From contig NC_063012.1 in the NCBI RefSeq assembly GCF_020509005.1, positions 11,284,001 through 11,348,000 of the forward strand: DNA of 64,000 nt, in the 5' to 3' direction. This stretch comes from Fulvia fulva. Its lineage: Eukaryota; Ascomycota; Dothideomycetes; Mycosphaerellales; Mycosphaerellaceae. Below the pieces are notes generated by a model, which was not told the origin of the DNA, did no database searches, and worked only from the letters and a program-made list of their open reading frames with translations. The position numbers and the translations under genes are program-made. Positions 9,951 through 22,400 of this stretch are shown piece after piece (the stretch's first letter is position 1; every line of letters starts with the position of its first letter).

Positions 9951-11205
9951 TATGAACAGTACTGTATGAGAATGTGGAGTAAGTTCTTGGATATAGGTTG
10001 GATTGTGCATTGTGGCTGTCATCGCCTTCCATCCTCATTCAGTCTTGAGCGCGCGCCAGATGTGGCTGCCATATGGCACTCTGACCGGGCGGTACGGCAC
10101 ATGAGCTAGAGCTCTCGGCAGTGCGTCACTAGCCGGCGGTTGCTATGCGAGAAAAGGCTATTTCGGCGCTTTGCTTTCGTGAATGTTGACACGCCGCCTT
10201 TTCGCTGCATGGAGGACGCGAAGCAGCTGGCTGGAACGACGTGGCACCATTGCGGTGTGAGATGCAATGCACCTAGAAGAAGGTGCAGCAAACGCGTCGT
10301 ACAAGCGAGTTGTGACGAGTGGTGTTGGGGTTGGGGCGGCTGCCGCCGTGCAGAAATACAGCCAGGTTGCCCTTTGGTCCACGAATCGGAGTCGCGATTT
10401 CTGAGGGAGCGCTTCCTATTCGCCCCTACTAGCCGTTCTTTTCGTTGTTGTTGTTTACTCTGGCTAGGCAGCGCTCGAGCGAGAGTGTGTTTACTGTGTG
10501 ATATTAGTCGGTGTTGTCCCTCGTAAGCTGTGTCGAGAGTGGCCGTGTACAGCGGTGGCGCTGTTCCCAAGAAGACTCGAAGTCCTCATTTCTTCATATT
10601 CGACGGCCCTTCGCGGTGGTCTGCCAGCTGCCGTACCCAGCTGCAGCTCGAAAACGTGCCGAGCGTGTTCGGACATCCCTGCTCGATGACGGGCCGGCGC
10701 CAATGAACTATTGAGGTGGTCAGCAGAGCCTTTAGACTTCGAGGTACACACGCTGTAGCGGCTGCGGTCCGCAACCAACAACACAAGGCATCCCGACTGT
10801 CAACTTTCTCAACTCCCGACCAACACCCACCCTACCCACCAAACGCCTTCCTCTCGACCGCGACAGTGATATCTTGCGCGGTGATTGTTCGGAGTTCTGG
10901 CGTTTGTCTGCTACGGGTGTCTATCGGTATTCGGGCCAATCGAGCGAGGGGCCACGAATACCTCCAAGCGCAACAACACCAGCCTTCGTCTTACACAAGG
11001 AAGCCAGGATCGAGTTCAAGCATTTACACCGCTGCTAGGGGAGAGAGCTAAACGCGACCACAGGCCTGTAGCGAGCCTCTATGCATCGCCTACGACGGCG
11101 GCGACCAGTGACGAACACAATACACACCTCACACGACCGGTCGTAGCAGAGACGACAGCATCGCGATTAGCAACACGCCCGTGACGTGAATAGCGGACAG
11201 GGAGG
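9951..11205. other. intergenic, long upstream region of the coiled-coil membrane gene
   Basis: 1255 bases without a supported gene. Short open frames of 60-150 codons overlap in all phases and none has a domain. The last 400 bases before 11206 are CA/AC-rich (for example around 10780-10850), as expected for a fungal 5' leader or promoter. No RNA gene is recognised. Confidence 0.4.
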
Positions 11206-12813
11206 ATGGACTCGGAGCCACCTCCACCGCCGCCACCTCCGCACGGGCAGAACCCGCGGCCGCCTGGTGGTGGGCTGCCGGATGGCAACTATGACATCTT
11301 CATCATCCCGCCGCACTCAGCTGGGGGAGGCTTTCTATACCTGCCATCCCTTCAGCCACAGCGCAACAGCTTCCTTGCGGGGGTAGGCTGCACACTACTG
11401 GTCGTGGGCATATGGTCGTTGATCATACCGGTGCTCAAGACCTGGAGCTCCACAGTCGTGGCGGGCGGCGGCGGGCTTGGTGTGGTCGTGCTGGTGATTG
11501 CTGTGGGGGTTGGAGCTTGGGCTTGGGGCAAGACGCAGGCGGAGAGCAGCTCTGGGCGGCCCCCAGGAGGCGCGGGAGGAGCTGGCGCAAGTGGTTCGCA
11601 TCATCAGCAGAAGCAGTACTCGAGCGGTCCTCCGCCCAATTACCAGTCACCTCCTCCACCGCCACCACAACCAGAGCCAGAACATCAAGCTCCACCACCC
11701 CCTCCACCTCCTCGACCGGAACCACAACCGAAAGCTAAACCTAGTCCAAGTGCTGGAGCATGGGAAAAGGCTAGAGAGGAAACCAGAAGGAGGGAAGAGG
11801 AACGCAAGCGAGCTGAAGAGCTGGAGAAGAAGCGCAAGGAAGCACAACGGCTGCGAGAGGAGAAGGAGAAGGCCGAAAAGGCTGCAGCTGAGAAATCGAA
11901 ATGGGAGCAGGCACGTGCTCGAGAGAAAGAGGCACGCGAACGAGAAGCACGAGAGCGCATTGCACGCGAGAGGCTCGCTCGAGAGAAGGAGGCACGCGAC
12001 AAGGATGCTCGAGAGCGAGAGGCTAGGGAGCAGGCAGACAAAGCAGCGAAGGAAGCCAAGGAGAAGGCTGACAAGGAGAAAGCAGAGAAGGAGCGAGCAG
12101 AGAGACTGGCAGAAGCTCGAGCAAGAGTCGCTGCCACGGCCAGTGCGCGATCGAGTCCGACCAAGTCGAACTACGAACAACCTTCAGCCAAATCTGCCAC
12201 CGGAGAAACTGCGTACTCCTATCGACCCTACGACACCTCACCCAAGAAGGCGGCAACATACAAATCATCAGCCTCTTCGATCTCCGGCCTCAGTGAAAGC
12301 AGCTACGCACCCAGTCAGAGCACTGCTCGAACCACCCCACCACCCTCAATGCGCGGACCCTACCACACCAACGACCCCGACAAAATCCAAATCAAAGCCG
12401 TCTACCTCTTCAGCGACAGCTTCCCCAACAAACCCATCTCCCAACTCGTCGCCAGCCAGGCGAACGTAACCGATGGCCTCATCCTCCGCATCAAGACCGA
12501 AGGTCTCTTCATCGACGACGACGTCCGCGGTGTGCCCCAGCGCGAATGGGACGTCAAAGCCTGGACGTTGAAACTCGTCGAAGATGGCGCGACGAAGACT
12601 CATGCGGGAGGAGCTGCGACGCATGTTTTCAGAGCGCAGACGAGGGATACGGAGAATAAGAAGTATACTTTCATCCTTGATGAGAGTGAGGCGTGGAAGG
12701 TGGCGTTGGGACTGAGTCGTCTTAAGAAGGGGAGTCAGGTTCGGAGTCTGAATATGAATGGGATGAAGGATGCGGAGGTTAAGAGGTTGCTGATGGACCT
12801 TGGGTGGATGTGA
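11206..12813 (+). CDS. proline-rich membrane protein with long charged helix, hypothetical
   Basis: 535 residues in one exon. Order of parts: a proline run near the N-terminus (residues 5-12), two hydrophobic helices (about 57-78 and 85-108), a second proline/glutamine-rich linker, then about 120 residues of alternating Arg/Lys, Glu and Ala (for example AREREARERIARERLAREKE) predicted to be one long coiled coil, a Ser/Thr-rich linker, and a conserved-looking folded C-terminal domain of about 150 residues beginning near YHTNDPDKIQIKAVYLFSDS. I do not recognise the family by name. Two membrane helices with a cytosolic coiled coil suggest an organelle-shaping or scaffold protein, but that is inference. 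The charged tract is a low-complexity GAR/AAG-rich region in DNA. Confidence 0.82.
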   Translation: MDSEPPPPPPPPHGQNPRPPGGGLPDGNYDIFIIPPHSAGGGFLYLPSLQPQRNSFLAGVGCTLLVVGIWSLIIPVLKTWSSTVVAGGGGLGVVVLVIAVGVGAWAWGKTQAESSSGRPPGGAGGAGASGSHHQQKQYSSGPPPNYQSPPPPPPQPEPEHQAPPPPPPPRPEPQPKAKPSPSAGAWEKAREETRRREEERKRAEELEKKRKEAQRLREEKEKAEKAAAEKSKWEQARAREKEAREREARERIARERLAREKEARDKDAREREAREQADKAAKEAKEKADKEKAEKERAERLAEARARVAATASARSSPTKSNYEQPSAKSATGETAYSYRPYDTSPKKAATYKSSASSISGLSESSYAPSQSTARTTPPPSMRGPYHTNDPDKIQIKAVYLFSDSFPNKPISQLVASQANVTDGLILRIKTEGLFIDDDVRGVPQREWDVKAWTLKLVEDGATKTHAGGAATHVFRAQTRDTENKKYTFILDESEAWKVALGLSRLKKGSQVRSLNMNGMKDAEVKRLLMDLGWM

Positions 12814-13391
12814 TGATGGGATGATGGGAATGAGTGTTGTTATGGTTCGAGATGAGCGTATGAACGTGGAATGTGGCATGTGGAATGTGGGACTGCGTGA
12901 GTGCTGCATAAGCGAACTGGCGTTTATTCCCCGCTTCATGGTCATGGCATTTTGAAGCGTTCATGAGTCTTGTGCTTGCTTGCTTGCTTTGTACATAGTC
13001 TATACCCCCACCCCATAGAAGAAACGATTAAGAACGATGATGATGTTTGATACCTAGGTCCTCCGGACGTTCGACTGTTCCCTCGGCTTCTGGCATGAAT
13101 TGCGTGGAAGGTCTCAGTTCGCTTGAGCTTGAGCTTGGTCAGCCATCGAGCGCTGAACATCACCTCAAACATGAACACGGCAAGGTGACGGAATGTCCAT
13201 CGGCGCGGACGACTACAGACACAGCGTTCTTGCCACTTCAAAAGATTACCCCGTCACCACAACCGAACTTGCCTGTTTGCAACGAAACTAACAATACCAC
13301 GTGTCGCGACTCCGTATAAACTCTATACGCCCCTGACTGACCCAGCCGAACTAATCAACCTCTTACAAGATCCCGAGACAGATTATCTCCA
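12814..13391. other. intergenic, 3' region
   Basis: 578 bases after the coiled-coil membrane gene. A short (GCTT)4-type microsatellite lies near 12974-12988. A TATAAAC sequence occurs at about 13314, upstream of the weak gene that follows. No gene is supported here. Confidence 0.35.
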
Positions 13392-13399
13392 ATGGACTT

Positions 13400-13783
13400 G
13401 GAAGTCGACATCCTCCCCGTCCCTGCTTCCGGCCCTTCGGTCCTCGCCCCTACAAAACAGCCCACATCCGCGCCACTCTGGCCAGCATCGTTGCACGCCT
13501 TCTTCGACCCCCTGGACAGTCGGAACCGGACTTTCGACTCTTCCTGCCCCCTTTTTACAAGGCCCACTTCGAACCGGCGTATACATGCACAGGGCCTATC
13601 GGCTGTGAGTATTACCGCGGCGCTATCTCGCTGGAGGGAAGGCTGGATGATTGGAGGCTGCGGGCGGAGGCGCGTCAAGGGGTGGCGTGTAGAGTGGTGA
13701 GGAAGAGGTTGGATGATGTTGTTACGTGTGTGGACTATCGACAGGTTCATTGTCCGCCGGGGCTTGGTGAAGGATTCTTTTAG
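13400..13783 (+). CDS. possible small unspliced or partial gene, hypothetical
   Basis: One frame ending at the TAG at 13781-13783 has a natural-looking composition over about 115 residues, including FYKAHFEPAYTCTGPIGCEY, YRGAISLEGRLDDWRLR, RKRLDDVVTCVDYRQVHCP and a final LGEGFF. It has no in-frame ATG after the preceding stop, so an upstream exon or a start in another frame (the ATG at 13392) joined by an intron would be needed. I cannot place that joint. No family recognised; I report it because the stretch looks translated, and its exact 5' boundary is unknown. Confidence 0.3.
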   Translation, partial: GSRHPPRPCFRPFGPRPYKTAHIRATLASIVARLLRPPGQSEPDFRLFLPPFYKAHFEPAYTCTGPIGCEYYRGAISLEGRLDDWRLRAEARQGVACRVVRKRLDDVVTCVDYRQVHCPPGLGEGFF

Positions 13784-14140
13784 TGTGGTTAAGGGGGCGG
13801 TGGAGGGTGTTGAGTATGAGGAGGGAAGTTGAGGAGGGGAGTTGAGGAGGGGAGTTGGGGTTGGGTTGATGTGAGGTGGCTTAGGTTGCGGGAGATGTAA
13901 CGCTCTTTCCACATGAGATGCTGTAAGGTACGCCACTCGCGAGACAGGATTGTGCCTAAGCGAGCCGGCTGTGTTCGCAGCGCATGTGCCCAACAAGAAG
14001 GCCCGGGGAGCTCGAGTCTCTCTTTCCTCCATGCCACTTCCATCCTTCGTCACCACAGACCTCACTTCATCAATCCAACTGCATTCGAAATCTCAAGAAG
14101 AGCTCGTTCTCCACAACTTGCCGCAGCAGCACCATTCGCC

Positions 14141-14835
14141 ATGGCATCAACCACATCCGCCACGCAGAAGGTCTTGAGCATCTGCGAACTCCTCGAGCTC
14201 GTGATCTCCCAAGGTGAGTACGCTGTGCGACATGGCTTACAAATGCTAACTCGTTCGAAGTACCGCCGCAACACATCCGCAAGCTCAAACCAGTGTCGAA
14301 GCTGTGGTGCCACATGATCGAGGGCTCCCAAGCAATCAAAAGAAGTCGGGTGCTGCACCCTGAGCGCTCAGATGAGGAAGCCTGGGCGAACGATGATCTC
14401 GAGCGGTTCAAAGATCAGGAGAGGCAGGAATACGCAATCTTGATGGTTCATATCAGATTATGGGGCTGCCCGGCAGTGTCATTTCAGCCCGAGCCTGAAC
14501 TGCACGTCAAGCCAGTATTTGAGGTGGTGAAGGACATTTGCGGAGTCCATATTCTGCTGCCAGATTCGTTGTCAGACATGACCGCCGCAAATCTGGAAGA
14601 GTACGTCACGGCGCCGCCCATAAGTGCCATTACTCTGGTCGCCGAGGATTTGGACGGCCCAAGCCATCTTTTGAGAGTCAAAAGCTACAACCAGGCATCG
14701 GTCTTCCGGCAAGGTGGAGTCAACGTGAGAGATCTTGTCGACGCCAAAGACGATCTGCAGACATCTCAGCAACGCCTGGACCTGGCGGATCCGATCTGGG
14801 GCGGGCGGGTTGTCGCACGCCTTTTTGTCAACTAG
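14141..14835 (+). CDS. F-box-like protein, third member
   Basis: Two exons, 14141-14213 and 14261-14835, give 215 residues. The intron has GTGAGT, a perfect TGCTAAC branch site and an AAG acceptor, and splits a valine codon after ELVISQ, exactly as in the member at 3857-4819. Exon 1 encodes MASTTSATQKVLSICELLEL; exon 2 starts VPPQHIRKLKPVSKLWCHMI, the F-box-like core, and the C-terminal half holds EEYVTAPPISAITL and VRDLVDAKDDL. It is about 90 residues shorter than its paralogue at 3857 because it lacks the acidic tail and part of the middle. Role inferred: SCF adaptor-like. Confidence 0.78.
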
Positions 14836-16401
14836 CTACTAGGCGTCGAGTGGTAGCATGTAGGGCAAGGTGACAAAAGGAACATAAGCGCTGTGGTCGT
14901 GTGGGCAATCGGGGTTCATGGAAAGGGCGCTGCGTCTTCGTGATGCCAAGATGAGCACCGTTCGTAGATGAAGTGAATGATAGTTGTTCGGCGAGGCAGG
15001 TGCCCGCATGCGGCACTTCGAGCTTCCGACGTTTGAGGTCTTCTTGTCTTCGTATCATGGAGCGCAGAATGACATTCACATCACACCTGGTGTTCGTCCA
15101 CGCTTTGGCATTGATAGCACGGTAACCATGCCCCGCTACCAACACGGCGCACAGGATCTTCACCGTCTACGAGCACATTAAAGATGATAGTCTGCGAAGA
15201 TGGGTCGGCTGTATCGTGGGCATAATGCTCACGTCTCCCTAGTACCGGCTCAGGATTCACACAAACTCAAGCGCGTCTTGCGGATATGACGAGACGTGGT
15301 CAACGGATTCAAAGCAGTACATCGCTCGAGGGATTGCTACTTACTTCCGCAGGACTCAGGCCAAGACTGGGCGGCTGAATCACTCCCGTAATTTGCTGAG
15401 ATCTATGAGGAGGATCCCGAAGCAGCTCGGAAGGCACTTTCAGCGCCGAGTGTGGACGGACACGTCAGGATCGGAATCGTGTAGTCGCATCTGAAGCTCA
15501 CGATGCTATGGGTGTTGAGCCCAAAGTCTGGACCACACCTACGCCACGAGCTCGCCCAAGAAACGAGAAAGTCGAAAGCAGAGCACCCTTTATGGCGACC
15601 AGCAAAGATAACGTCAGTCGAGTCGTCAAGCCAGAACACAGTCCTCCAGAACATCGCATCCCCATGCCTCCATCCCCGACATCGTCATCCACTTCGTCGC
15701 CATATCCACACTCCCCGCGTATCTGTCCCTATACAGACTAAAAATGTAGTGGGATCGTTCGAGCAATGCTACTTGTTTTGTCATTCCGCTCCTTCATTCC
15801 TGACCTTTGCTGTGCTTAGTATATCAAATACATACTCCCCTTATCCCAGCCCCTCAGTAGCGATTGGATAAGGCATGTATATACACCACCCTAAGCCCTA
15901 GCACGCTCGATAGTCAGGATTGCCCCAATGGTGGAGACATTGAGGCGTGACAAGTCCTTACCAACTCCGGTCCAAGATCTTTGGTCATGTCCCACTGGCT
16001 GGCTGAGGTTCAGAATTTAGCCTCTGCGATTGGCACAATGATGAGGAAGACTGTTGAGGCAGTGCTGACTGTTGTGTCTGTTGGTCGGTCTTGCCATGTT
16101 CTCATTCCGTAAACATGGATCCAAGGCGGGACGCGGAGGTGAATCATAGTCACTGTTCGTACGCCGAAAGATATTTCGAACGCAGTTGCGTCATGCTTTG
16201 CTTGCTGCAAAGGGTACACGCACACCCATCCCATCTCGCCATAAACGTGAACGCCTCGCTAAGATCCAACCCATCATCCCCTTCCCAAGAAAATGCATCA
16301 TAACGATTCGTCATCCAACCATACACACCCCATAGCCCTCACTGGGCCGGGCCGCCAACGGAGTCAGATCTCAGCAATCATTGTCTTCTTCCTTTCGCCA
16401 A
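14836..16401. other. intergenic, no gene supported
   Basis: 1566 bases between the third F-box-like gene and the 3' end of FAB1. Open frames up to about 120 codons exist on both strands without motif or homology that I can see. No repeat or RNA gene recognised. Confidence 0.4.
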
Positions 16402-19400
16402 TTACCCCCTCCCCCCATCCTCTCCCGTCCCCTCCTCAACCCCAGTCCCCTCCCCCTCCTTCAGCACCTTCGGCCCCTTCATCTGCACCAAAAACTCATA
16501 CCAACAATTCGGCGCCTGCAGCACATACTGCATCATACTAACCCTAAACCGATTCCTATAATCCTTCGGACTCGTAATCGTCGGCTTATTCTTTCCCCGA
16601 TCTTTAATCCAACTCTCCAACTTCTTATCCCACGTATACGTTCTTATACAGTCGATGATGCCCACGACGAGCTCTTTGTGGGCATCGTCGAAGCCGGCCA
16701 TGAGGCTGTAGTCCATGACGTTCTGCTTGCAGAGCCAGAGGGTGTCGTTGAAGACGGAGGCTTGGAGTAGTTTGCGGCTGTGTTCGCGGACAAAGAGGGG
16801 AGACTCAAAGATTGTCTCTACGAGATTCTCATCCAGAAGCACTTCATCCTGCTGACCCGTACTCTCAATCTTGCGATTCCTCATACTCCCCTTCAAATCA
16901 AACCTCCGATTAGGATTCCGTTCGTAGAACAAATTCTCCATAACCAACAAGTAATACGAAAAATCCACACCCGTTGCAGGATTCCGGAGGTTGACCTGAA
17001 ACAACCCAAACATCTTCGCAATAACGCTAGGCACGCCGTGGAAGAGGGTGTAGGACATGAAGTTGAAGTAATCAGGAGCAAACTTGGTGAAAGCCTTCAG
17101 TTCGACTTCCTGCAAACTCTTGATGATGAAGCGGCTGTCCAGCGTACGTAGAAAAAGAGATTTCGTCTTGCCACCTTTCGAGTCGAACTTGAGGCAGCGG
17201 GACATGGACTCCATGAACCGGTCCGCAACGCCACATTTCCGGCGAAGTGCATCAAACGACTCGGCGTAGAAGATCTTGCAGTGAGCTTTGACAGGACCGT
17301 GGTTGAAGGAGTACTTGAGATGCGTGCCCGTATCACTAAGCAAGGACGCCTCAATTTCTTCCGTGCGCTCTTCTGCTGGGTTGAGAGCGCTGTTCTGTGA
17401 AAGAGTGTGAGCGTGGCCATGCTTCGCCAGAGGGGCTTTGCTTGGGTGGTTGCGGAACTCCTTCAACTTCGCGTTGTAGTCTGCACATGCAAGAGACAAT
17501 GCGATGACGGATGAAGGCTCATCTTCGCGAACGATGATGTCCGAGTCCTCGAATACATGCTCGTTGGAATGCAGTGGGTACTCCAGGTTTCCCCAGCCGG
17601 AAGCGGAACGCTTGGACCAGAACTCGGTGAGGTACTTGAACCACACATTCTTCCGATGCTCCGGGATCGTAAGCTCAGGAACAAGTTCAGAAAGATCCGG
17701 CGCCGTGGTCGTAGGCGAGGTGATAGACGAAGTAGGATCCGAGACATCCCTCGACCGCGCTGTTGTCGCTTGCTCCGAATCGGTCTGCTCATCGTCGGCA
17801 TCAGTATCGATCGTCAACGCCGGGCCCTGAGAGCTGTTATCTGGAACAGACTTGGCCGACTCCACAGACTTGCCATCAGTATCGGACAACGGATTGTCTT
17901 CCGGTTGAGCATCAGTCACAAACTCGTCCATCTGCTGCCTGGCCAGGCGATCATTCTCCAGTTCTCTATGCGCCTGCGACGAAATCCTCTCGCCCACAGC
18001 ATCCGTCGCGTTCTGGTAGACCTCGACCACAGGCCGACTGCTCGCTAACGGGTTAGCTCGTGCTTGTCGACTCCTGGTCGCACGCTGTCTTCTGTCCTCT
18101 TGGCGTTTTTTTTCAAACTCACGAGACAATTGCTCAAAGTGCTTGGCCAGCGCTGACACAGTCGATGAGACTGTGCTCTCGTCACTCTTGGCAGGTATTG
18201 ACCTGGGGATGAGCGACGGTGCTACCTTGCTGACTCTGTTCGCAAGGCGGCTGACGCCCATCCGCTCAGTAGCCACGTAATCGACGTGCGGGCGATCCAC
18301 TGCTTGCGTGTTGCCGGCATACATCACTGCTACAGCATCAATGCTGTGGTCTGACAGACGTGCAACATGCCCAGGATGACCAGGCTGCGACTGTGCTCGT
18401 AGTAGTGGAGGTGGCACAGGCCGTGGACTCGCATCCCTTTTCTTGAGATCCGCCAGTCGTGGTATCCTCGACTCCACCATTTCAGCTTGCTCCCCGGCCG
18501 CGGCACGGGAACTCCTGATCTGTTCTATGCGCTCCAGGAGACCAGAGCTCAGCGGCTTCGGCTGAATCGCAAACGGCTCATCGTTGGCCGAGTTGGACAT
18601 AGCAGACACGGCACTCTCTGGCGACCCCACGTCTTCAGTACCTGGAACCTCCTCCGTGGTCGTGTCACCAGGTGATCGTGACGGCACAGCAAGATCAAGA
18701 TGCTTCACATCCTCTCGATCAACCGCTTCCTCCAGCTCCCTCCTCGGCGTAGTCACACGGATAAGCTCACTCCCCAGCGCTCCATCCTCCTCAGCACTCT
18801 TGACAGGCCTCAAAGTATCTGTATCATCATTCTCAGCCTTATGATCCTCAACAGCCGAAGACAACACATCGTGCGCCTTCTCTGGCAAAATCTCATCCAC
18901 CGTAGGACGCCTCGATGGCATACCAGGTTTCCGACTTGGGGCTTTTTCATTGCCATCTTCTGTGTCACTAACATCGCCAGCAATGCTACCGGCTGCCGAT
19001 GGGTGCTGCATCTCGTTGAACATTTCCTTGATCTGCCGTCCGACAATCTTGCGGATGTCGGTCTCGGATGGGAAGTACTTGTCCTCGAACTTCGCAAACT
19101 CGTCATCCCACTCAATAGCCTTCTCATCCATGAAGCGAAGGGCACGATTGAGTGGAATCAACTCGAAGTATCTCGAAGTGGCATACTTTCGCTGCAGCTT
19201 GGCCACCAGCTCCTCGCGATCATCTTCCGCTTTCTGCTTCAGCTCTTGCAGAGCTTCACGAGCCTCCGCCACCAAGCCGTCGTCGATCGCGCCATCAATG
19301 GTGATCATATTGAGCCGATTGCGCAACGAGTCTGTGAAAGCTTCCATGCGTCGTTCGAAATGCCTGTACTGCTCATTCTTGACTGCCAGATCAGCTTCGA

Positions 19401-22400
19401 CCTTCCACGTGACTCTACCGCGCGGTACCACAACATCATAGATATCGATCGCGTCATACTGAAACCTGACGACCTTGTCCTGATAGCCGAAGCAGCGCAG
19501 GAAGTCTCGATGAATGTCGTGCTTGCAGCCACCGCCGCGAGGATGGAGTGGACTACTCCAGAAGCTCAATTCCAAGTACTTCGCGAAAGAGTACTTCCAG
19601 GTGTGGTCCGACATTGGTGTCACGGTTGTTTCATGCCGGCAGATCCTGCAGGTGGACCACATAAGTATCGTGTTGGCATAGCCACGCAACTTGGCCGTCT
19701 GCCGGTTGATAGACACAGAAAGCTGTCCGTAGCCGTGGACATACTGGCGGTGGTGATCGTACATCTTCTTGTTACAATCTCTACAAGCATCTTTGGCGCC
19801 AGCGCAAAGGTCTTCGATGTATTGACCAAATGGCATATCCTCGTCGTGGTTGCTCTCTACTCGATTGTATCCAGCATAGAACCCGATGCCAAGAAGTTCC
19901 GGACCCGTGCACGGCGCTGAAGTGACACTGGAGACTGTCGAATACAGCACCATGATCTTTTGATGGGAGAATGGATCGAATGGGTTCATCTTACCTCCCA
20001 CGAAAGACTCCCACTGTCTTTCCTGAGTCTCGTATGTATGCTGAGCTTTCTCGAACTGGTCTTCGTGCACAGCGTGTAAGTACTCACGAACTGCCTTGGG
20101 TAAATCCTTGGAAGGTGGAGCGTTGACCATGGCAGGCTCGACAAGCTTGAAGTTCTCAATAATCCCGGCCTCCGAATCTTCTTCTTCATCACCCTCTTTG
20201 TCTGCCGCGGCGTACTCATCTCGTAGCAATTTGTAAGTAGCAAGTCTCTGCTCGAGATCACGAAGTTGTGTGAGGATATGCGGCAGCATGAAGACCACGA
20301 ACGGCGATGCAGAGAGAATCCTGTTCCGAAAGTCCTTCTCCACTGCTGCATACTTGAAGTTGATGTCAGACATATCATGGCCAAGTGTCTCGCGTATGGA
20401 CTTTTGGGTCTCTTCGAGCGTGACAGTGCGAGGATCTCTCTCACCGGTGGCAGGGTCGCCGTGTGCGTACATCTGACCTGCGGCCGTGTGGGGAATCGAA
20501 ACGAACTCATCCCGCATGAGATAGTTCTCTAGTTTAAGATTGTAAGCCACATAGCACATGAACTCTGCGATCCGCTTGATGGACCGAAGAGTCCTGGTAT
20601 CAGCTCCACGAAGCACAATGGTGCAGCCAAGGTCGGGCTCGCAGCCAGAAAGGTAGATATAGGTCTTGCGCAAGCCGTCGGACAGATAGGTCTTGACATC
20701 GAAGCTCTCGCAGAAGCCCAGATGCGATGGATCGATGCCGAGCTTATCGATGGACTTGATCAATGTGGTTTCCGTCATCCGCGCAACAGCTGCTAACACG
20801 GACTCTTTGATATTGTAAGCGACTGTGATGCCAGCCTTTTCGAGTAATCGCAAAGCCGAACCGGAAACATGCTTCTGCACGAGAAGCACAGTGGGCCGCA
20901 AAGCAGCGATACGGCTGACCAGGTTCTCAAGGTACTCCTGCTCTTGCGCAATCACCGGCTCAAGACTCATAAAATGCGCCTCATGTCTCGCATACTCAAT
21001 CGAGAACGTGACAATGCAGATCCTTGGGTTACTGATGGAGCGTGACATTGTCTTCAGGGCAACGTTCTTGCTGAACACCACACCCGAGACATAGCTAGTG
21101 TCGCCAGGTCTGCCACCTGGTATCTTCTTGAGTTTGATGTAGTGTCGAATGTCCATATCATCGCCTCGCTGGACATCAGGCTCCACATCATCAGTACATT
21201 GCATCAGAACGGGCATCAAGGCTTTCTGCCAAGTTGCAGGGTTCGCGATCTTTGCGTCTCGAAGCTGCTGTCCAAGCAACTTCTTGACATGTTCGTAGCT
21301 GGCAGGATAGAGCTCGATGTCATCTCGTGCTTTGCTGTGCACCGCGTACAGTGCCGAGCTACACACTACCTTTGCGTGGGACTGTTCTGGCACGGCGACT
21401 GGTGATGCAGGGATCTGATCGAATGATGCCGACTCGATAGTGTTCAGTAGCAGATTGCTCTTGCTTCGACGAGTCGATGGCCGATCGTACTGTATAGAGC
21501 CATTACTCAGGTTCCGGTTCCTGGTCAACCTTCTTGGCAGGTGCCGAGATGCCAATCCAGAGACCTCATCTTCTTTGTACGCACGCGTGCTCGAAGCCGC
21601 TGTCCCTTTGTCACCAGTCTTGGAACGCCCTTTCCGCAAAGCGGAAGTGAAGAGGCTGCTGAAGCCTAGCTTTTCTCGATCGCCAGGCGAAGCACCGTGA
21701 CCTTCAACGACAGACATGATGTTTGGCTGATCGTCGTCGTCTGAACCTTCGTCAGATAGGAACGCAGCCAGGTCCGGATCGATAATGTTATCGTTGTGAA
21801 AGGTTGGCAGAGATGACTTCTTATCGGGATCGCCGTCGCAGTGGAATGGACCACGCTCGTCTAAGCTCGAGCGCATACCGCGGCCCGGTTGGTGTCGAGA
21901 GTGACGACGCCGATGGCTGGAAGATCTTGGGCGCCGGCTCAGGGAAATAAGCGAGTGAGAGGAACTGGGACGGGCGAGAGCAGGGTGAGGTTTCATGTCG
22001 AATTCGATCACGGCATTCCGACTCTTTGCTTCACGATTTCTGCGCGAGACTGGTATCCCAATGGAGGGAGTTGTGACCTCGGTGTCTGTTCTACTAAAGC
22101 CAGGACCATCAATGTGCTTCGAAAGGTCTTCATCGGTCTCGTCCAGTGTTTGGTTGAGTGGACTTCTCATGTAGTCATCGCCATCTTCCGAGAACACTGT
22201 AGAATCATCGTCACTGTCGCCAAGAATGATGCCCTCGCAAGGCTTGCACAGACGGACGGCGTTGGGCTGTCCAAACTGCCGACCATTCACAAGAGTCGTA
22301 CATCTATCATCAAAGATCTGTCCACAGGTGCGGCAGTGATGTTTGCGCCGGAAGGTTGAAAAGCTTTGGCCACAATTAAAGCACACTTTGGCGTTCGCAT

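Noticed and set aside
11647..12469. Long open frames on both strands opposite and beside the coiled-coil gene
   Set aside because: They are shadows of the GAR/AAG-rich coding repeat; their products are runs of Arg/Ser/Leu without domains.
13355..14065. A 236-codon minus-strand frame
   Set aside because: Low-complexity Pro/Ser/Thr composition, no domain, overlaps better coding signal on the plus strand and the start of the F-box-like gene.
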